From assembly GCF_003332305.1 (NCBI RefSeq), contig NZ_QOIO01000056.1, positions 1 to 37,216 on the forward strand: a stretch of DNA of 37,216 bases, written 5' to 3'. Source of the stretch: Microvirga aerophila. Its GTDB lineage: Bacteria > Pseudomonadota > Alphaproteobacteria > Rhizobiales > Beijerinckiaceae. Within the stretch, counting starts at the first letter, position 1. Each line of letters opens with the position of its first letter. Positions 23,785 to 34,400 of the stretch are shown here, piece after piece. The position numbers and the translations under genes are program-made. Under the pieces are notes generated by a model. The model saw only the letters and a program-made list of their open reading frames with translations, ran no database searches and was not told where the DNA came from.

Positions 23785-24200
23785 TTCGCCGCCACCCGGG
23801 TCTCATCGGCCTTTGGGACATGCCACAGGACGACATGCGCATGGGGCTTTTCGACCCCCGGATGACCTGCATTGAAGTAGACGTCCACATGATCAACCTT
23901 GCCACCGGGCGCAGTAAGATCGTCGAAGCGCTTGGCCTTGTTGGCGAGGTCGTCGATGGGAAGCATGTAGACCGTGCTGACAAGCCGCCCGTCACGGTCG
24001 TAGGCCAGGAACGGGCCGGCCGGCAGGGTCTTGGGATCGACATAGAGCTGACCGAGACCCGGCAGGAAATCGGGCAGCTTCACAAGTTCGCTGACCTTTT
24101 TATAGGCGCCTGCGGGCGGAGCCTTCTCGACCTGATCGGCAGCTATGGCCGGAAGACTGAAGGCGGCAACCAGGGCGAGTGTGGCGAAAGCAGTCCTCAT
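23781..24200 (-). CDS. secreted protein of the TTHB210-like (DUF5602) type
   Basis: 139 residues from ATG 24200, with GGAGG five bases upstream. A signal peptide (RTAFATLALVAAFSLPAIAA) is followed by a compact domain with FLPGLGQLYVDPKTLPAGPFLAYDRDGRLVSTVYMLPIDDL and the His-rich motif HVDVYFNAGHPGVEKPHAHVVLWHVP. This resembles what I recall as the TTHB210-like family, named for a Thermus protein under a sigma-E/anti-sigma-E system; the assignment is from memory and tentative. It heads the minus-strand gene run that includes an ECF sigma factor and overlaps the cupredoxin start (GTGA), which supports shared regulation. The His cluster could bind metal. It is periplasmic or outer-surface by prediction. 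Confidence 0.7.
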   Translation of the reverse strand: MRTAFATLALVAAFSLPAIAADQVEKAPPAGAYKKVSELVKLPDFLPGLGQLYVDPKTLPAGPFLAYDRDGRLVSTVYMLPIDDLANKAKRFDDLTAPGGKVDHVDVYFNAGHPGVEKPHAHVVLWHVPKADETRVAAK

Positions 24201-24508
24201 GGCATCCTCCTGTAACACGTCGGACCTGTTTCTCGTCCGCGCTTCTCCATTGGATGTGAGCTGTTCCGGATGGTTCCCGGATCCGAACAATCGTACTGGC
24301 CTGGAATCGCTGCCACACCTGCAAACCAAGGGCGGCTTATGGCTCTACTCGGAAGCACCGCTTTTGTCTGATTGATCAGTCTAAACGGAGGTTCTTGAAG
24401 GGAAGGGGGGCTCCTTGACCTTTGACCCGACGCAGAACTTTGAGCAGCAAGTCGCCTCGTCCATGACGAGACCACTTCGGACAGAGAGTCATTAACAGAT
24501 GGTTAGCC

Positions 24509-24552
24509 CCGTTCGAAAGTGCAGTATGATAGGCTTGGCCGTTCGAAGTGCG
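24509..24552 (+). promoter_or_regulatory. direct repeat CCGTTCGAA(A)GTGC x2 around a TATGAT box
   Basis: CCGTTCGAAAGTGC (24509-24522) recurs as CCGTTCGAAGTGC (24539-24551) 30 bp later, about three helical turns. A -10-like TATGAT (24525-24530) lies between them. The -35 region is poor. Placement upstream of the FMN reductase gene suits a repressor or activator binding site. The rest of the 400-bp gap between the divergent genes (24201-24603) holds no gene I can see. Confidence 0.4.
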
Positions 24553-24603
24553 ATCACCCAGAATCAGAGTTATTGTTAGATCTCACCGACCGATGAGGTT
24601 CTC

Positions 24604-25167
24604 GTGACAAGACTGATTGGACTATCTGGAAGCCTGCGTCGGGGCTCGTTCAACTCCGCACTTCTACAGACGGCCTCGGGCTTGATGCCGGATGGGTCAG
24701 AGCTTGCCGTTGGCTCAATCCGTGGCATCCCTCTCTACGACGGGGACTTGGAGACCGCCGAAGGCATCCCGGACCAGGTCTCGGCGCTCAAGGACGCTAT
24801 CTCCGCAGCGGATGGGTTGCTTCTGGTGACGCCGGAGTACAACAACTCGATCCCGGGCGTTTTCAAGAACGCGGTTGATTGGCTTTCACGGCCTCCGGCT
24901 GACATCAAGCGGGTCTTCGGCGGAAAGCCTGTAGCCGTGATCGGGGCCTCCCAGGGCGGCTTTGGGACGATCCTGTCACAAAACGCATGGCTGCCTGTCT
25001 TGCATACATTGGGAGCAATCCTGTGGTCTGAGAAACGTCTGCTGGTGTCTCGCGCCCAGACGGTTTTCGGCCAGGACGGAAACCTCACGGACCAAAAGGT
25101 CGAGGAGCAGCTTCGAAGCTTCCTTGAGGGTTTTGTCGCCTTCGTTAGGTCATCGCCGCGGGCCTGA
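24604..25167 (+). CDS. NADPH-dependent FMN reductase (flavodoxin-like, ChrR/ArsH-like family)
   Basis: 187 residues from GTG 24604. Flavodoxin-like fold with the FMN phosphate loop GSLRRGSFNSALLQTA (about 8-23), the family signature LLVTPEYNNSIPGVFKNAVDWLSRP, and the loop GASQGGFGT. Such enzymes reduce free FMN, quinones, azo dyes or chromate with NAD(P)H in the cytoplasm. It is a single-gene unit divergent from the sigma-factor gene run. A role feeding reduced flavin to the distant luciferase-like monooxygenase is possible but not supported by linkage. The substrate is unassigned. Confidence 0.9.
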   Translation: MTRLIGLSGSLRRGSFNSALLQTASGLMPDGSELAVGSIRGIPLYDGDLETAEGIPDQVSALKDAISAADGLLLVTPEYNNSIPGVFKNAVDWLSRPPADIKRVFGGKPVAVIGASQGGFGTILSQNAWLPVLHTLGAILWSEKRLLVSRAQTVFGQDGNLTDQKVEEQLRSFLEGFVAFVRSSPRA

Positions 25168-25417
25168 TCTGGCTTCTGATCAAACCCATCCTGGCCCTGG
25201 CGGAACCCGACTGCAGGCTGGCCGTATCGCAGCCGGCCGCATGATCTGGTCGGACAAGACCCTGGCGTTCTGGGGCGGCAACCGGGTAGCGCTATGCAAG
25301 GCCGGTGAGCCCAGGTGTCCCCGAGAGCCATAAACGACCAACGTAACAGGTTAGAGTTCCAGCCCTAACGGAACTGACGGCATCCCACTGTCTCTTCCCC
25401 CTCAAGCCATCAAAGGG

Positions 25418-25443
25418 AAAGCCCCGGATCGCTCCGGGGCTTT
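25418..25443 (-). terminator. strong intrinsic terminator of the giant gene
   Basis: AAAGCCCCGGA (25418-25428) pairs perfectly with TCCGGGGCTTT (25433-25443) around a TCGC loop. It starts 5 bp after the stop codon of the giant minus-strand gene. Read on the minus strand the stem ends in TTT and continues CCCTTT; read on the plus strand it ends TTTCGTG. It probably works mainly for the minus strand. The rest of 25168-25417 shows no gene. Confidence 0.85.
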
Positions 25444-25448
25444 CGTGC

Positions 25449-28400
25449 TTAGATCAGGAAGTCGTCGTTGTTGAGCCGTTGCAGGAAGGCCTGAGCCGTC
25501 CTGACCGTGATGGAGAAGTCCTCGACACCATCCTGCCCGGTGTTGATGCTCAGCTTGCCGTTGGACGCGTCATAATAGAACGCATCCTCCACCATCTGAC
25601 CGGGAACCGGGGCTTGGTTGAATAACTGGAAGCCACCGGCCGGACCCTGACGTCCCGCATCATTGGGACCGAAGTCGAACTCGCGGAAGTCGAACACATC
25701 GTTTGCCGCCAGTTGTCCCTGCATGGTGACGGTGTCACCCCGATCAAAGATGCTGAGGTAGACGAACGTGTCGTCACCGTTGCCACCCGTCAGGTCGTCT
25801 GCACCATGCCCGCCGACGATGATGTCATTGCCGTCCTGACCGTTGATGGTGTCGTTTCCGTCCCCACCGTATAGCAAATCATCCCCAGGGGTCCCGACAT
25901 TTCTAGCGTCGGTACCACCGCCGTCACCGTTGATCTGGTCGTCCCCGGAGCCGCCGTAGATGGTGTCGTTGCCGTTTCCACCAACAAGGTTATCGTTCCC
26001 GTCGCGACCATAGATCGTGTCGTTGCCACCAAACCCCGGGATGGTAGAGGAGAGGCCTGCACCATCGTTGAGGATGTCGTTATTGGCCGTCCGCTGCCCT
26101 GCAGGGCCGCCGTTGCCCAGGTCGTAGCTGTACGGATCGGTGCCGGGCGCGGTCTCAACGTCCCGCTGAGGAGCTGCCTGATCGGTAATCCCATTGATGG
26201 TGATCGTGATAAGGCCAGGATCGGAATCCTCGGTCCCATCATTCGCAACATACTCGAACGTAATCGTCTCCTTATCACCGTCGTTTAGGCGATCGAACGC
26301 TGATGCCTCGCCGTTGAAGTGGAAGCTCCGGTTCGCCTCATCGAGGGTCACGTAAGTCGGCAGCGTGCCGACGACCTTGATGGTGGTCGGATTGCCATCC
26401 CCATCCGTGATCAGCGGCTTGATCTGCGCCGTCATCTGATCCTCGGTAAGGACAACCGTCTTGCTCTCGACCACCGGCTTGGTGTTGACCGGTGCCTCGT
26501 CGTTGTCGAGAACATTGGTGGACGCCTCAAAGGGATCGGACCAGAGGTACAGTTCGCTTGGTAGGACTTTTACGCCGACGCTTTCCATCTCTTCTACGTT
26601 GGTGTCGTCACGCAGAACGATGGTCAACGTCGCCGTCTGCGCAAAGCCCCTGAAGCCCGCAAAGCCGCCTTCCACACCGTTCCACTTAATGGCAGCAATG
26701 TCGGCTTCATCAATGATACCCGTGCGCTCCCAAAGGATGGCGAGATCCTTGGTTCCCTCCGAGCGATGGAAGGTGAAGGTGATCTCACTACCTTCGGTGA
26801 CATCGACGCGGCCGAGATAGGCCACGGTCACGTCGGGAATCGGGTCCGGTTCAGGAGCACTGTCGGTGACGTTCACAGTTTGCAATTGAACGAGACCGTC
26901 GAAACGCTGGTCTGGGCTGGTCGTATCGAACCAGACATCGCCCGTGTGCGGACCTTCCTCCACCCCGTCCTCGTTGGCGATCACCTTCACGGTCTGCGGG
27001 ATGTCCCAATTGACAGGCGTGAAGACCAGCTCCGCAGAGCCATTCGGACCCAGCGCCGTGACCTGATTGTCGCCAGAGAGGGTCACGGTGACGTTAGCAG
27101 CCGGACGTTCAGACAGTTTGATAGTGAGCGAACCGTCTGCACCAAGTTCGGTCGCAGTGTCGCCGTTGGTGACGACCAAGCTGCCGAATACGATCTCGCC
27201 ATCGTTGCCGCCTCCTTCACCGTCGCTGCCGTCACCGCCACCGCCACCCGTATCAATTGCGCCAACGCGGCCTGTGGTTAGCGAGTAGACCGTCTCGATA
27301 GTATCGCCAGCACGATCTTCGTAGATCGCCCTGCCGCGCAGAAAATAACCATTATCGGCCTGCGTGACTGTATAGGATTGGGCGGACGGGGATGGTCCAG
27401 CTGTGATGGTGGTCCAGGTTGCGCCATCCAGGGAGCGCTCCCACGCCCACTCGAACTCCTCGGCACGACCGCGGTCCCGGTAGCCGTCGCCATCCTCGAA
27501 TGTACCTATGCCGAGCGTCAGCGTCTGGCCCACAGCCGGAGTCATATCATCGACCGACAGATTCCCGGTCGGGATGTCGTTGATGTTTGCGATCGCGAAG
27601 GTTTCGTTCACCGACCGGGTGATCACGGCGCCATTCGCATCGCGGGCCTCAATGTGGATCGCCATGCCAACGAATTCGTCATCGCCGTTGATGCTGAATG
27701 AGGTCGCTGGCGCGAGCGCGAACCCAAGCTCATGCGGTGGCGCTCCGGGATCGTCCGGCTCCAATCCGATAAAGACGTAGGACACCGCGCCCGGGACAGC
27801 CGTCCACGACAGGGTGCTCTTCTCGTCGACGTTATCCACCGTGAGAAGGGTGAGGGGCTCCGCCTTCTGCTTGACCGTCACCGTCACCTTTGCGGTGTCA
27901 CCACCATTCACGGTGTACTCGAATGTGTCGATGCCCACGAAGTTGGCGTTCGGCGTGTACACGAGCTTACCGTCCTGAACCGTGACCGTCCCGTTCCGGC
28001 CCTGCCCATGCGACTCGATGGTCTTGGCGTCACCCTCGAAGTCGAAGTCGTTCGAGAGCACCTCGATGGCGATGGCCTCACCCACCGGGGTCTCGGCCGC
28101 GTCATCAAAGGCCACGGGAGGCGTGTTCGGGTTGGGATCGTTAACTTTCGCGGTGGTCAGTGAGTAACCCGTCTCCAACAGGTCGCCGCGATCCGTGTAG
28201 CGCGCAGCACCTCGGATGAAGTAGCCGATGTCGACCTCCGTCACTTGGTAGGAGTCGGTTGTGCTGACCAGGGCCCAAGTGCTGCCATCGAGCGACTGCT
28301 CCCAAATGTAGCCGTACTCATCCGGCCGATCCGTGCGCATGCCGTCACCGTCCGCGAGGTCGCCGATGGAGATCGTCAGCAGCTGGCCCACTTCGGGCGT

Positions 28401-31400
28401 GTTGTCGCTGATCACCGGGCGACCAGTCGGAACGTCGTTGACGTTCGCGATCAGGTCCGTCTGGTTTTCCGAGCGGGCAAGCACATTGCCGTTAGCATCG
28501 CGAGCCTCGACGGTGACGACCATGCCGGTGAACTCGTCATTGCCGTTCATGGCGAACGAGGTGTTCGGCGCGACCGCAAAACCGAGAGTGTGAGGAGGGA
28601 AGTTAGGCTCGTCCGGCTCGATTCCGATCAGCACATAGCTCGCGGCGCCCGGAATGGCATTCCACGAGATCGTGCCATTCTCATCAAGACCAGTGGTCGT
28701 CGCAATGGTGAGCGCCGGCATCTCGGTGGGCAGGTCGTCTTCGATAATGGTGCCCTCGCCCATGAGGTCAGCGAGCGTCGCGTTGGCAGACACATTAGAC
28801 AGGTTCACGACGAACTTCTGAGGGCCGGTCGCGACGGTCCCGTTGTCGGAGATGGGGACCTCGATGGTCTTGGTTGTTTGACCCGGCTCGAAGGTGAGCG
28901 TGCCGGACGCAGGCGAGATCAATCCGGCTGGGCCGCCGGCCAGGGCATAATCCACGGACACCGCTGCCGCAGCCGCCGCCGAGAGCGTCACAGTGAAGGT
29001 CGCGGTGCCTGCGCTCTCCTTCACAGTCACGTCGTCAATGGACAGCGACGGACGAACTGGCTCAGGATCGGTGCCCTGACTGTCGATGAGATCGGTGGCG
29101 ATGCTATCTGCGGTGCCGACCGTATAGCCAGCGGCCGGCGCGATCCGCACCTCGATGGTGGCAGGGCCCTCAGTCGCGGCATCCGTGAGGGTCTGGATCT
29201 CGAGGGTGGCCGTGTCCGAGCCCGCCGCGAAGGTGATCGTCGCCGGGGCAGTAAAGTCCTGGCCCGGAACGGCCGAGCTGAAGCTGGTATCGATGGCGAC
29301 CGTAAGCGGCTGGCTCAGGTCGCCCGTGCGGGAAAACGTGAACGTCGCGATCCCGCCTTCGGTGACTTCGGACGAGGCCGACTCGGCGTTGATCACTGCT
29401 GGTGCAGGCGGAGGAGGCTCGGCGACGCCTCCGGCCGTCCAGTCCGTACCGGCCACCAGGTTGGTCGCGCCTTGCACCGTGACGGTGCTCGTCACACCCC
29501 CTTGGTTGATCGTGAAGACCGTGTTCCCTCCCGCCACGGCGGCCGACACGTTGCTGGCCTGGATGCCAGCCCCGAAGTTGACCTTGTCGCCCGCGGTGAA
29601 GTTCTGGACGGTGACATTGCTGCCGTTGAACACGTTCACCGTGTCATTGCCGTCAGCGACATTGACGATGACGGCGCTGTAGGCGTTTACGGTATCATCG
29701 CCCGCACCGCCGTTGATGACTGAGGTCAGGCCGTTGCCAATGCCCTTGAAGTTGATGGTGTCGTTGCCGCCACGCCCAAGGATCGAAAGCTTGTGGTTCG
29801 TGTTTTCGATGGTGATCACATTGGCCTGATCATCACCGCCGACCGTCATCGTACGAGCGAGGTTCCCGGTCGTATTCTTGATGGTGATGTTCTCGATGTT
29901 CACAATCGGCTTGCCAGCGTACTCCGTCCACTTAATCGTCTGGCCAAGCGAGATCTCGAGGCCGGTCCCCGACGTGAGCGTGACCGAATCGAAGACGACG
30001 GTGTCATTGCCGTCCTTGCCGTCGAGGGGGAAAAAGTCCGTCTGGCTGAAGGTGGTCCGGGTGAACGCCTGGATCGTCTCGTCGCCAGGGTTCGTCCCAT
30101 GCACGTTGATTGTGATCGTCGCGGGCTCAGATGTCAGCTCCCCGTCGCTCACCTGATACTGGAAGGTGACTGGCTTGATCTCCCCACGCTTGAGCGCAGC
30201 CAGAAACTCGGCGTTGCCCTCGAAGTGGAACTTCCCGTCAGTCAGAACGGTAACCGCGCCTTCCGCAGGCTGGGTGAGGATCTCGTAGGTTACACTGTCT
30301 CCCGTCTCCGTGTCATAGCCGAAGCCCGCGACATCGAGGCTGAGATCGGTGTCGTAGGTGTCCGTTGCCACATCGAGGGCGGAAGGAGCCGTGTTGCCTG
30401 TGTTGCCGTTGTCGTTATCGGTCACGGACACAGAAACGAGGCCGTTGTTTGGATAGAAGTTGTTGTAACGCGGGTCAGCGCTTCCGAGGGTGGAGATGTA
30501 GAGGCTGCCGGTCCCAGTTTGTTCAGGGTCTGCATCGTCAAGCGCCGTGACCGTCACCGTCTGCGGGACGTTCCAGTTATCCTTCGTGAAGGTGAGATAA
30601 ACCTCGCCGTAGGGGTCGTCGGGGTTCGAAGCCACTTGGAAGTAATCACCCGAAACCATGACGGTCACGTCAGCCGTGGGTGCGTTCGCAAGAGCGATCG
30701 TGAACGTATCAGTCGCGCCGCCTTCCTCCACCTGAGTGGAGCCCCCGGTCTGTTGGATGATGATCCCGGGCTCACTAGCCGGTCCCTGCGCCTGATCGTC
30801 GTTGGTGATGGTGCCGGCACCCGTTGCCTTCGCAAGGGTTGCGCCACTGGGCGCGGAGAGGACCACATGGAACTCCTCCGTCCCTTCCACCGTCGTATCC
30901 TCGGTGGTCGGGACGGTGATCGTCTGGCTGGTCTGCCCCGGCTCGAAGATTAGCGTGCCGCCAGCCGGCGGGAGATCATCGGCGCTGGTGGTTTGATGTA
31001 GTGTCCCCCAAGTAACCGTGACCGGGGTGGCGGACGGAGCCGACAGAGTCACCGTAAAGGTGGCTGCATCCCCTTCGGCAACCGTTGCGTCGGAGATGGA
31101 CAGCGTCGGCAGGGCGGGCGTAGGGACGACTGGGCCATCGTCGTTAGTGATCATGCCGACTCCTTCGCCGTCCACGATCGTCGCGCCGGGCGCACCGCTA
31201 TCCGTGGTCACACTCGTGATCCGGAACGTGACCGTCTCGTCGCCCTCGGGAAGCGCATCCTCGATCGTGAGGACGTTGAGCCCACGGTTGGCCTGCCCAG
31301 CAGCGATGATAAAAGTGCCAGTCTGCGCAAACGAAATATCGTCCGTAGTAGCCGTCCCAAAAACGATCTCGTAGGCGACGGTCAGCCTCTCCGCCGATGC

Positions 31401-34400
31401 GGCAGACATCGGGAACTTGAAGTTCAGATTGCCGCCCTCAGAGATCGAAACATCAGTGACTGAGATGGTCGGAAGGGCCTGGGCTGCGGTGTCGTTGTCC
31501 GCAATGGTGCTCGTCGCGGTGCCCTGGCCGATCGTGTAATTAACACTCTCAGCCAGCGTCAGAGAGACGGTTTCAGCGCTTTCAACGGCTGTATCGTTCG
31601 TGGTCCGAACGGTCACGGCGGCTGTCGAGGACCCTGCCGCAAACGTCACGGAGGACACGGGCGCGGTGTAGTCGGATCCGGACGTGGCGGTACCGCCCAG
31701 GGTATACGCCACATTCAGCGGAGCAGCCGTGCTTCCATTGCGGGTGAACGTGTAGGTGATCGCGCCACCCTCGGTCACGTCTGTCGCACTGACGCTCACC
31801 GTAGGAAGCGCTCCAACAGGCAGGCCGTCACCGAACACCATGACCGTGCCGGTCTGAGGCGCACTCTCGAACTCGCCGTCGCTTACCGTGAACTGGTAGG
31901 TGAACTGGTAGGTTTCTCCTTTGTCCAAGGTGGCCAGGAAGCCGGGGTTGGGCGTAAACATCAAAGCCCCCGGTCTCAGGTCCGGATCGAAGGTGATCGT
32001 GCCGTTCTCAGGCTGGTTACCAACGAGCTTCAAGGTCAGCTTGTCCCCTTGGGCATCATCCCCATAGGCTGCGAGGGAGTAGGTGCCGCCGTAAGTGGTG
32101 AAATCCACTTCGTTGATATACGTGATCTGGGACGACGCGACGGGAGGCGTGTTGACCACCGGACCGCCATCGTTGTCGAGGTAGTTGCCGCTGATGCTGG
32201 TTGTCGCGCCGGGAACATAGTTCGGGCTCTGTCCGAGCTTGATTTCGTAAGTCCGGGTCGGCTGGCCGACCTCATCATCGGCCGTATTGAAGAAAACCAA
32301 CTGGCTGGTTTCTCCGGGAGCGAAGGTGACAGTCTGATCTCCAAAGAGATCGCTTTCCAAATTGACTGTCAGTTCCTCATCGAGGCGGGAATCGCGCGTG
32401 ACCTCGAATTCCACAGGCCATGTGCCTTCGTGGATGTCACCGGCCACGATCTTGGTGAACGTGATCATCGGAAGAGGTGCAGCATCATCGTTCGTGATTG
32501 TGCCGACCGCCTCGAAATTCTCACCGAGGGTCGCCCCGTCAACGCCGATCAAGCGAACAGTGATGGTCTCGCCAGTTTCGAACACCTTGTCATTGACGAC
32601 TGGAATCTTGATCGAACCGGTCGTCTGCCCGGCAGCAATCGTGATCGTGCCTGTTGTGGGCTTGGATCCGGCAAGCACGACGTTGTCGATCTTGACCGGC
32701 ATATCGTTGCCAAATCTGTCAGCAGCCCCGTCAATGTGAATGGCGTCGATGCCGGAGAATTCCGGACCGAAGTTCACAGGAGTGGACGCTGTACCATTGG
32801 TGAGCGTCACTTCCTTCGTGGCAACCACAGCGCCGCCCTTGATGGCCTGGATCGTGACGATCTGCTGCCCGCCCAACTGGTTCAGATCGTCCGAGGAGAC
32901 GGTCAGGCTGGAGATAGCGAAACCATTCGGATCCAGAGACTGGAACTGACCGCCACCCGTTGTAGCCACAACGGCTTTGTCATCGCCACTCGCGAAGATT
33001 CCGGTCCACCGGACGCCCTCGTAGGCGGCGGGAAGATTACCTTCGGTCGTGTTGGCGAAGGTGATCACCTTGTCAGGAGTGGACACTTCGTAGGTCAGCC
33101 TCACGTCCTGATTGGACGCGTAGCTCAGCGCGACCGGGATGATGATCTCGCCATCCGCTTCCGAAGCCGTCCCGCTGGTAATGGACGCGACGGGCGGCGT
33201 ATCGTCTACAGGGTTGACGGTCAGCGTCACGGTGGCGACGTTCGAGTCGTTCGTCCCGTCGCTCGCCCTGTAGGTAAAGGTCGCCGTGCCGTTAAAATCC
33301 CTGGCGGGCGTGAAGGTGTAGGTGCCGTCCTCATTGAACACAAGCGTCCCTTGGGCCGCTTCCGGGGCATCCACCACGCTATAGGTCAGGGCATCCTCAT
33401 CCCCGTCCGTAGCGGAGACAGACCCGCTGATGGTGGTGTCCTCATTGCCATTGCCCGAGCCGTCCTTCGCCACCGGTGCCTCGTTGGCAGGCGCAACGGT
33501 GATCGTTACGGTCTGCGGCGCGCTGTTGTGGATGCCATCGCTGGCAACAAATTCAAATGTCACCTCGCCGTGGAAGTCTTGTGCTGGCGTAAACGTGTAG
33601 GTGCCATCCAGGTTGAAGAACAGACCTGCCGGCGCGTCGCCATGGACAGCATAGGTCAGCGTGTCACCGTCCGCGTCCGTGGCCGTCACCTTGCCGGTGA
33701 TGACCGTGTCTTCGACGCCGGAATTTGTGCCTTTCTGTGCCACCGGAGCGTCGCTCGCGGAGGCCACAGTGACAGCGACCTGAGCGGTTGTGGTGCCGCC
33801 CTTGCCGTCCGATACTTCGACCGTGAAGGCGTCGTCCCCATGGAAGTTGTCCTTACCCTGGTAAGAGAAGGAACCGTCGGAGTTCACCGTCACGGTTCCG
33901 TTCTCCGGCGCGCCGCTGGCCGAAAGCTTATAGTTGAGGCTATCTCCGTCCCGATCCGAGCCGACCACCTTGCCGCTGATCACTTGTTCTTCTGCGCCCT
34001 CGACTGCGACGGGCGCCGCTGTCGGCGCGTCATTGACCGGGCTGATCTCAAGGGTCACGGTAGCGATATTAGAGTTCACTGCTCCATCGTTCGCCCTGTA
34101 GGTGAAGGTCACCGTACCGGCGAAGTCCGCGGCCGGTGTGAAGGTGTATGTGCCGTCCGACTTGAAGTCGAGCGAGCCCTTGTTCGCCGCCGGAGCATCT
34201 ACGATGCTGTAGGTCAGGGCGTCTTTATCCGCATCGGTGGCGGTGACCTTCCTGCTGATGGAGGTATCCTCGGCCGCGGACCCGGTGCCGTCTTGGGCCG
34301 TCGGGGCGACATTGGTCGGCGCGAACTTGATGGTGCTGCTGCCATCCCCGGAGGCAATCGTGAAGTCGTTGGGCTTCAGCTTCGATCCATCGAGTCCGTC

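Noticed and set aside
24201..24330. GGAAC motifs upstream of the TTHB210-like gene as an ECF sigma promoter
   Set aside because: Two GGAAC copies occur close together, but no matching CGTT/CGTC-type -10 element is found at the right spacing.
25750..26035. Regular short repeats as a possible CRISPR array
   Set aside because: They encode GGxGxD nonapeptides in frame and have no unique spacers of constant length.
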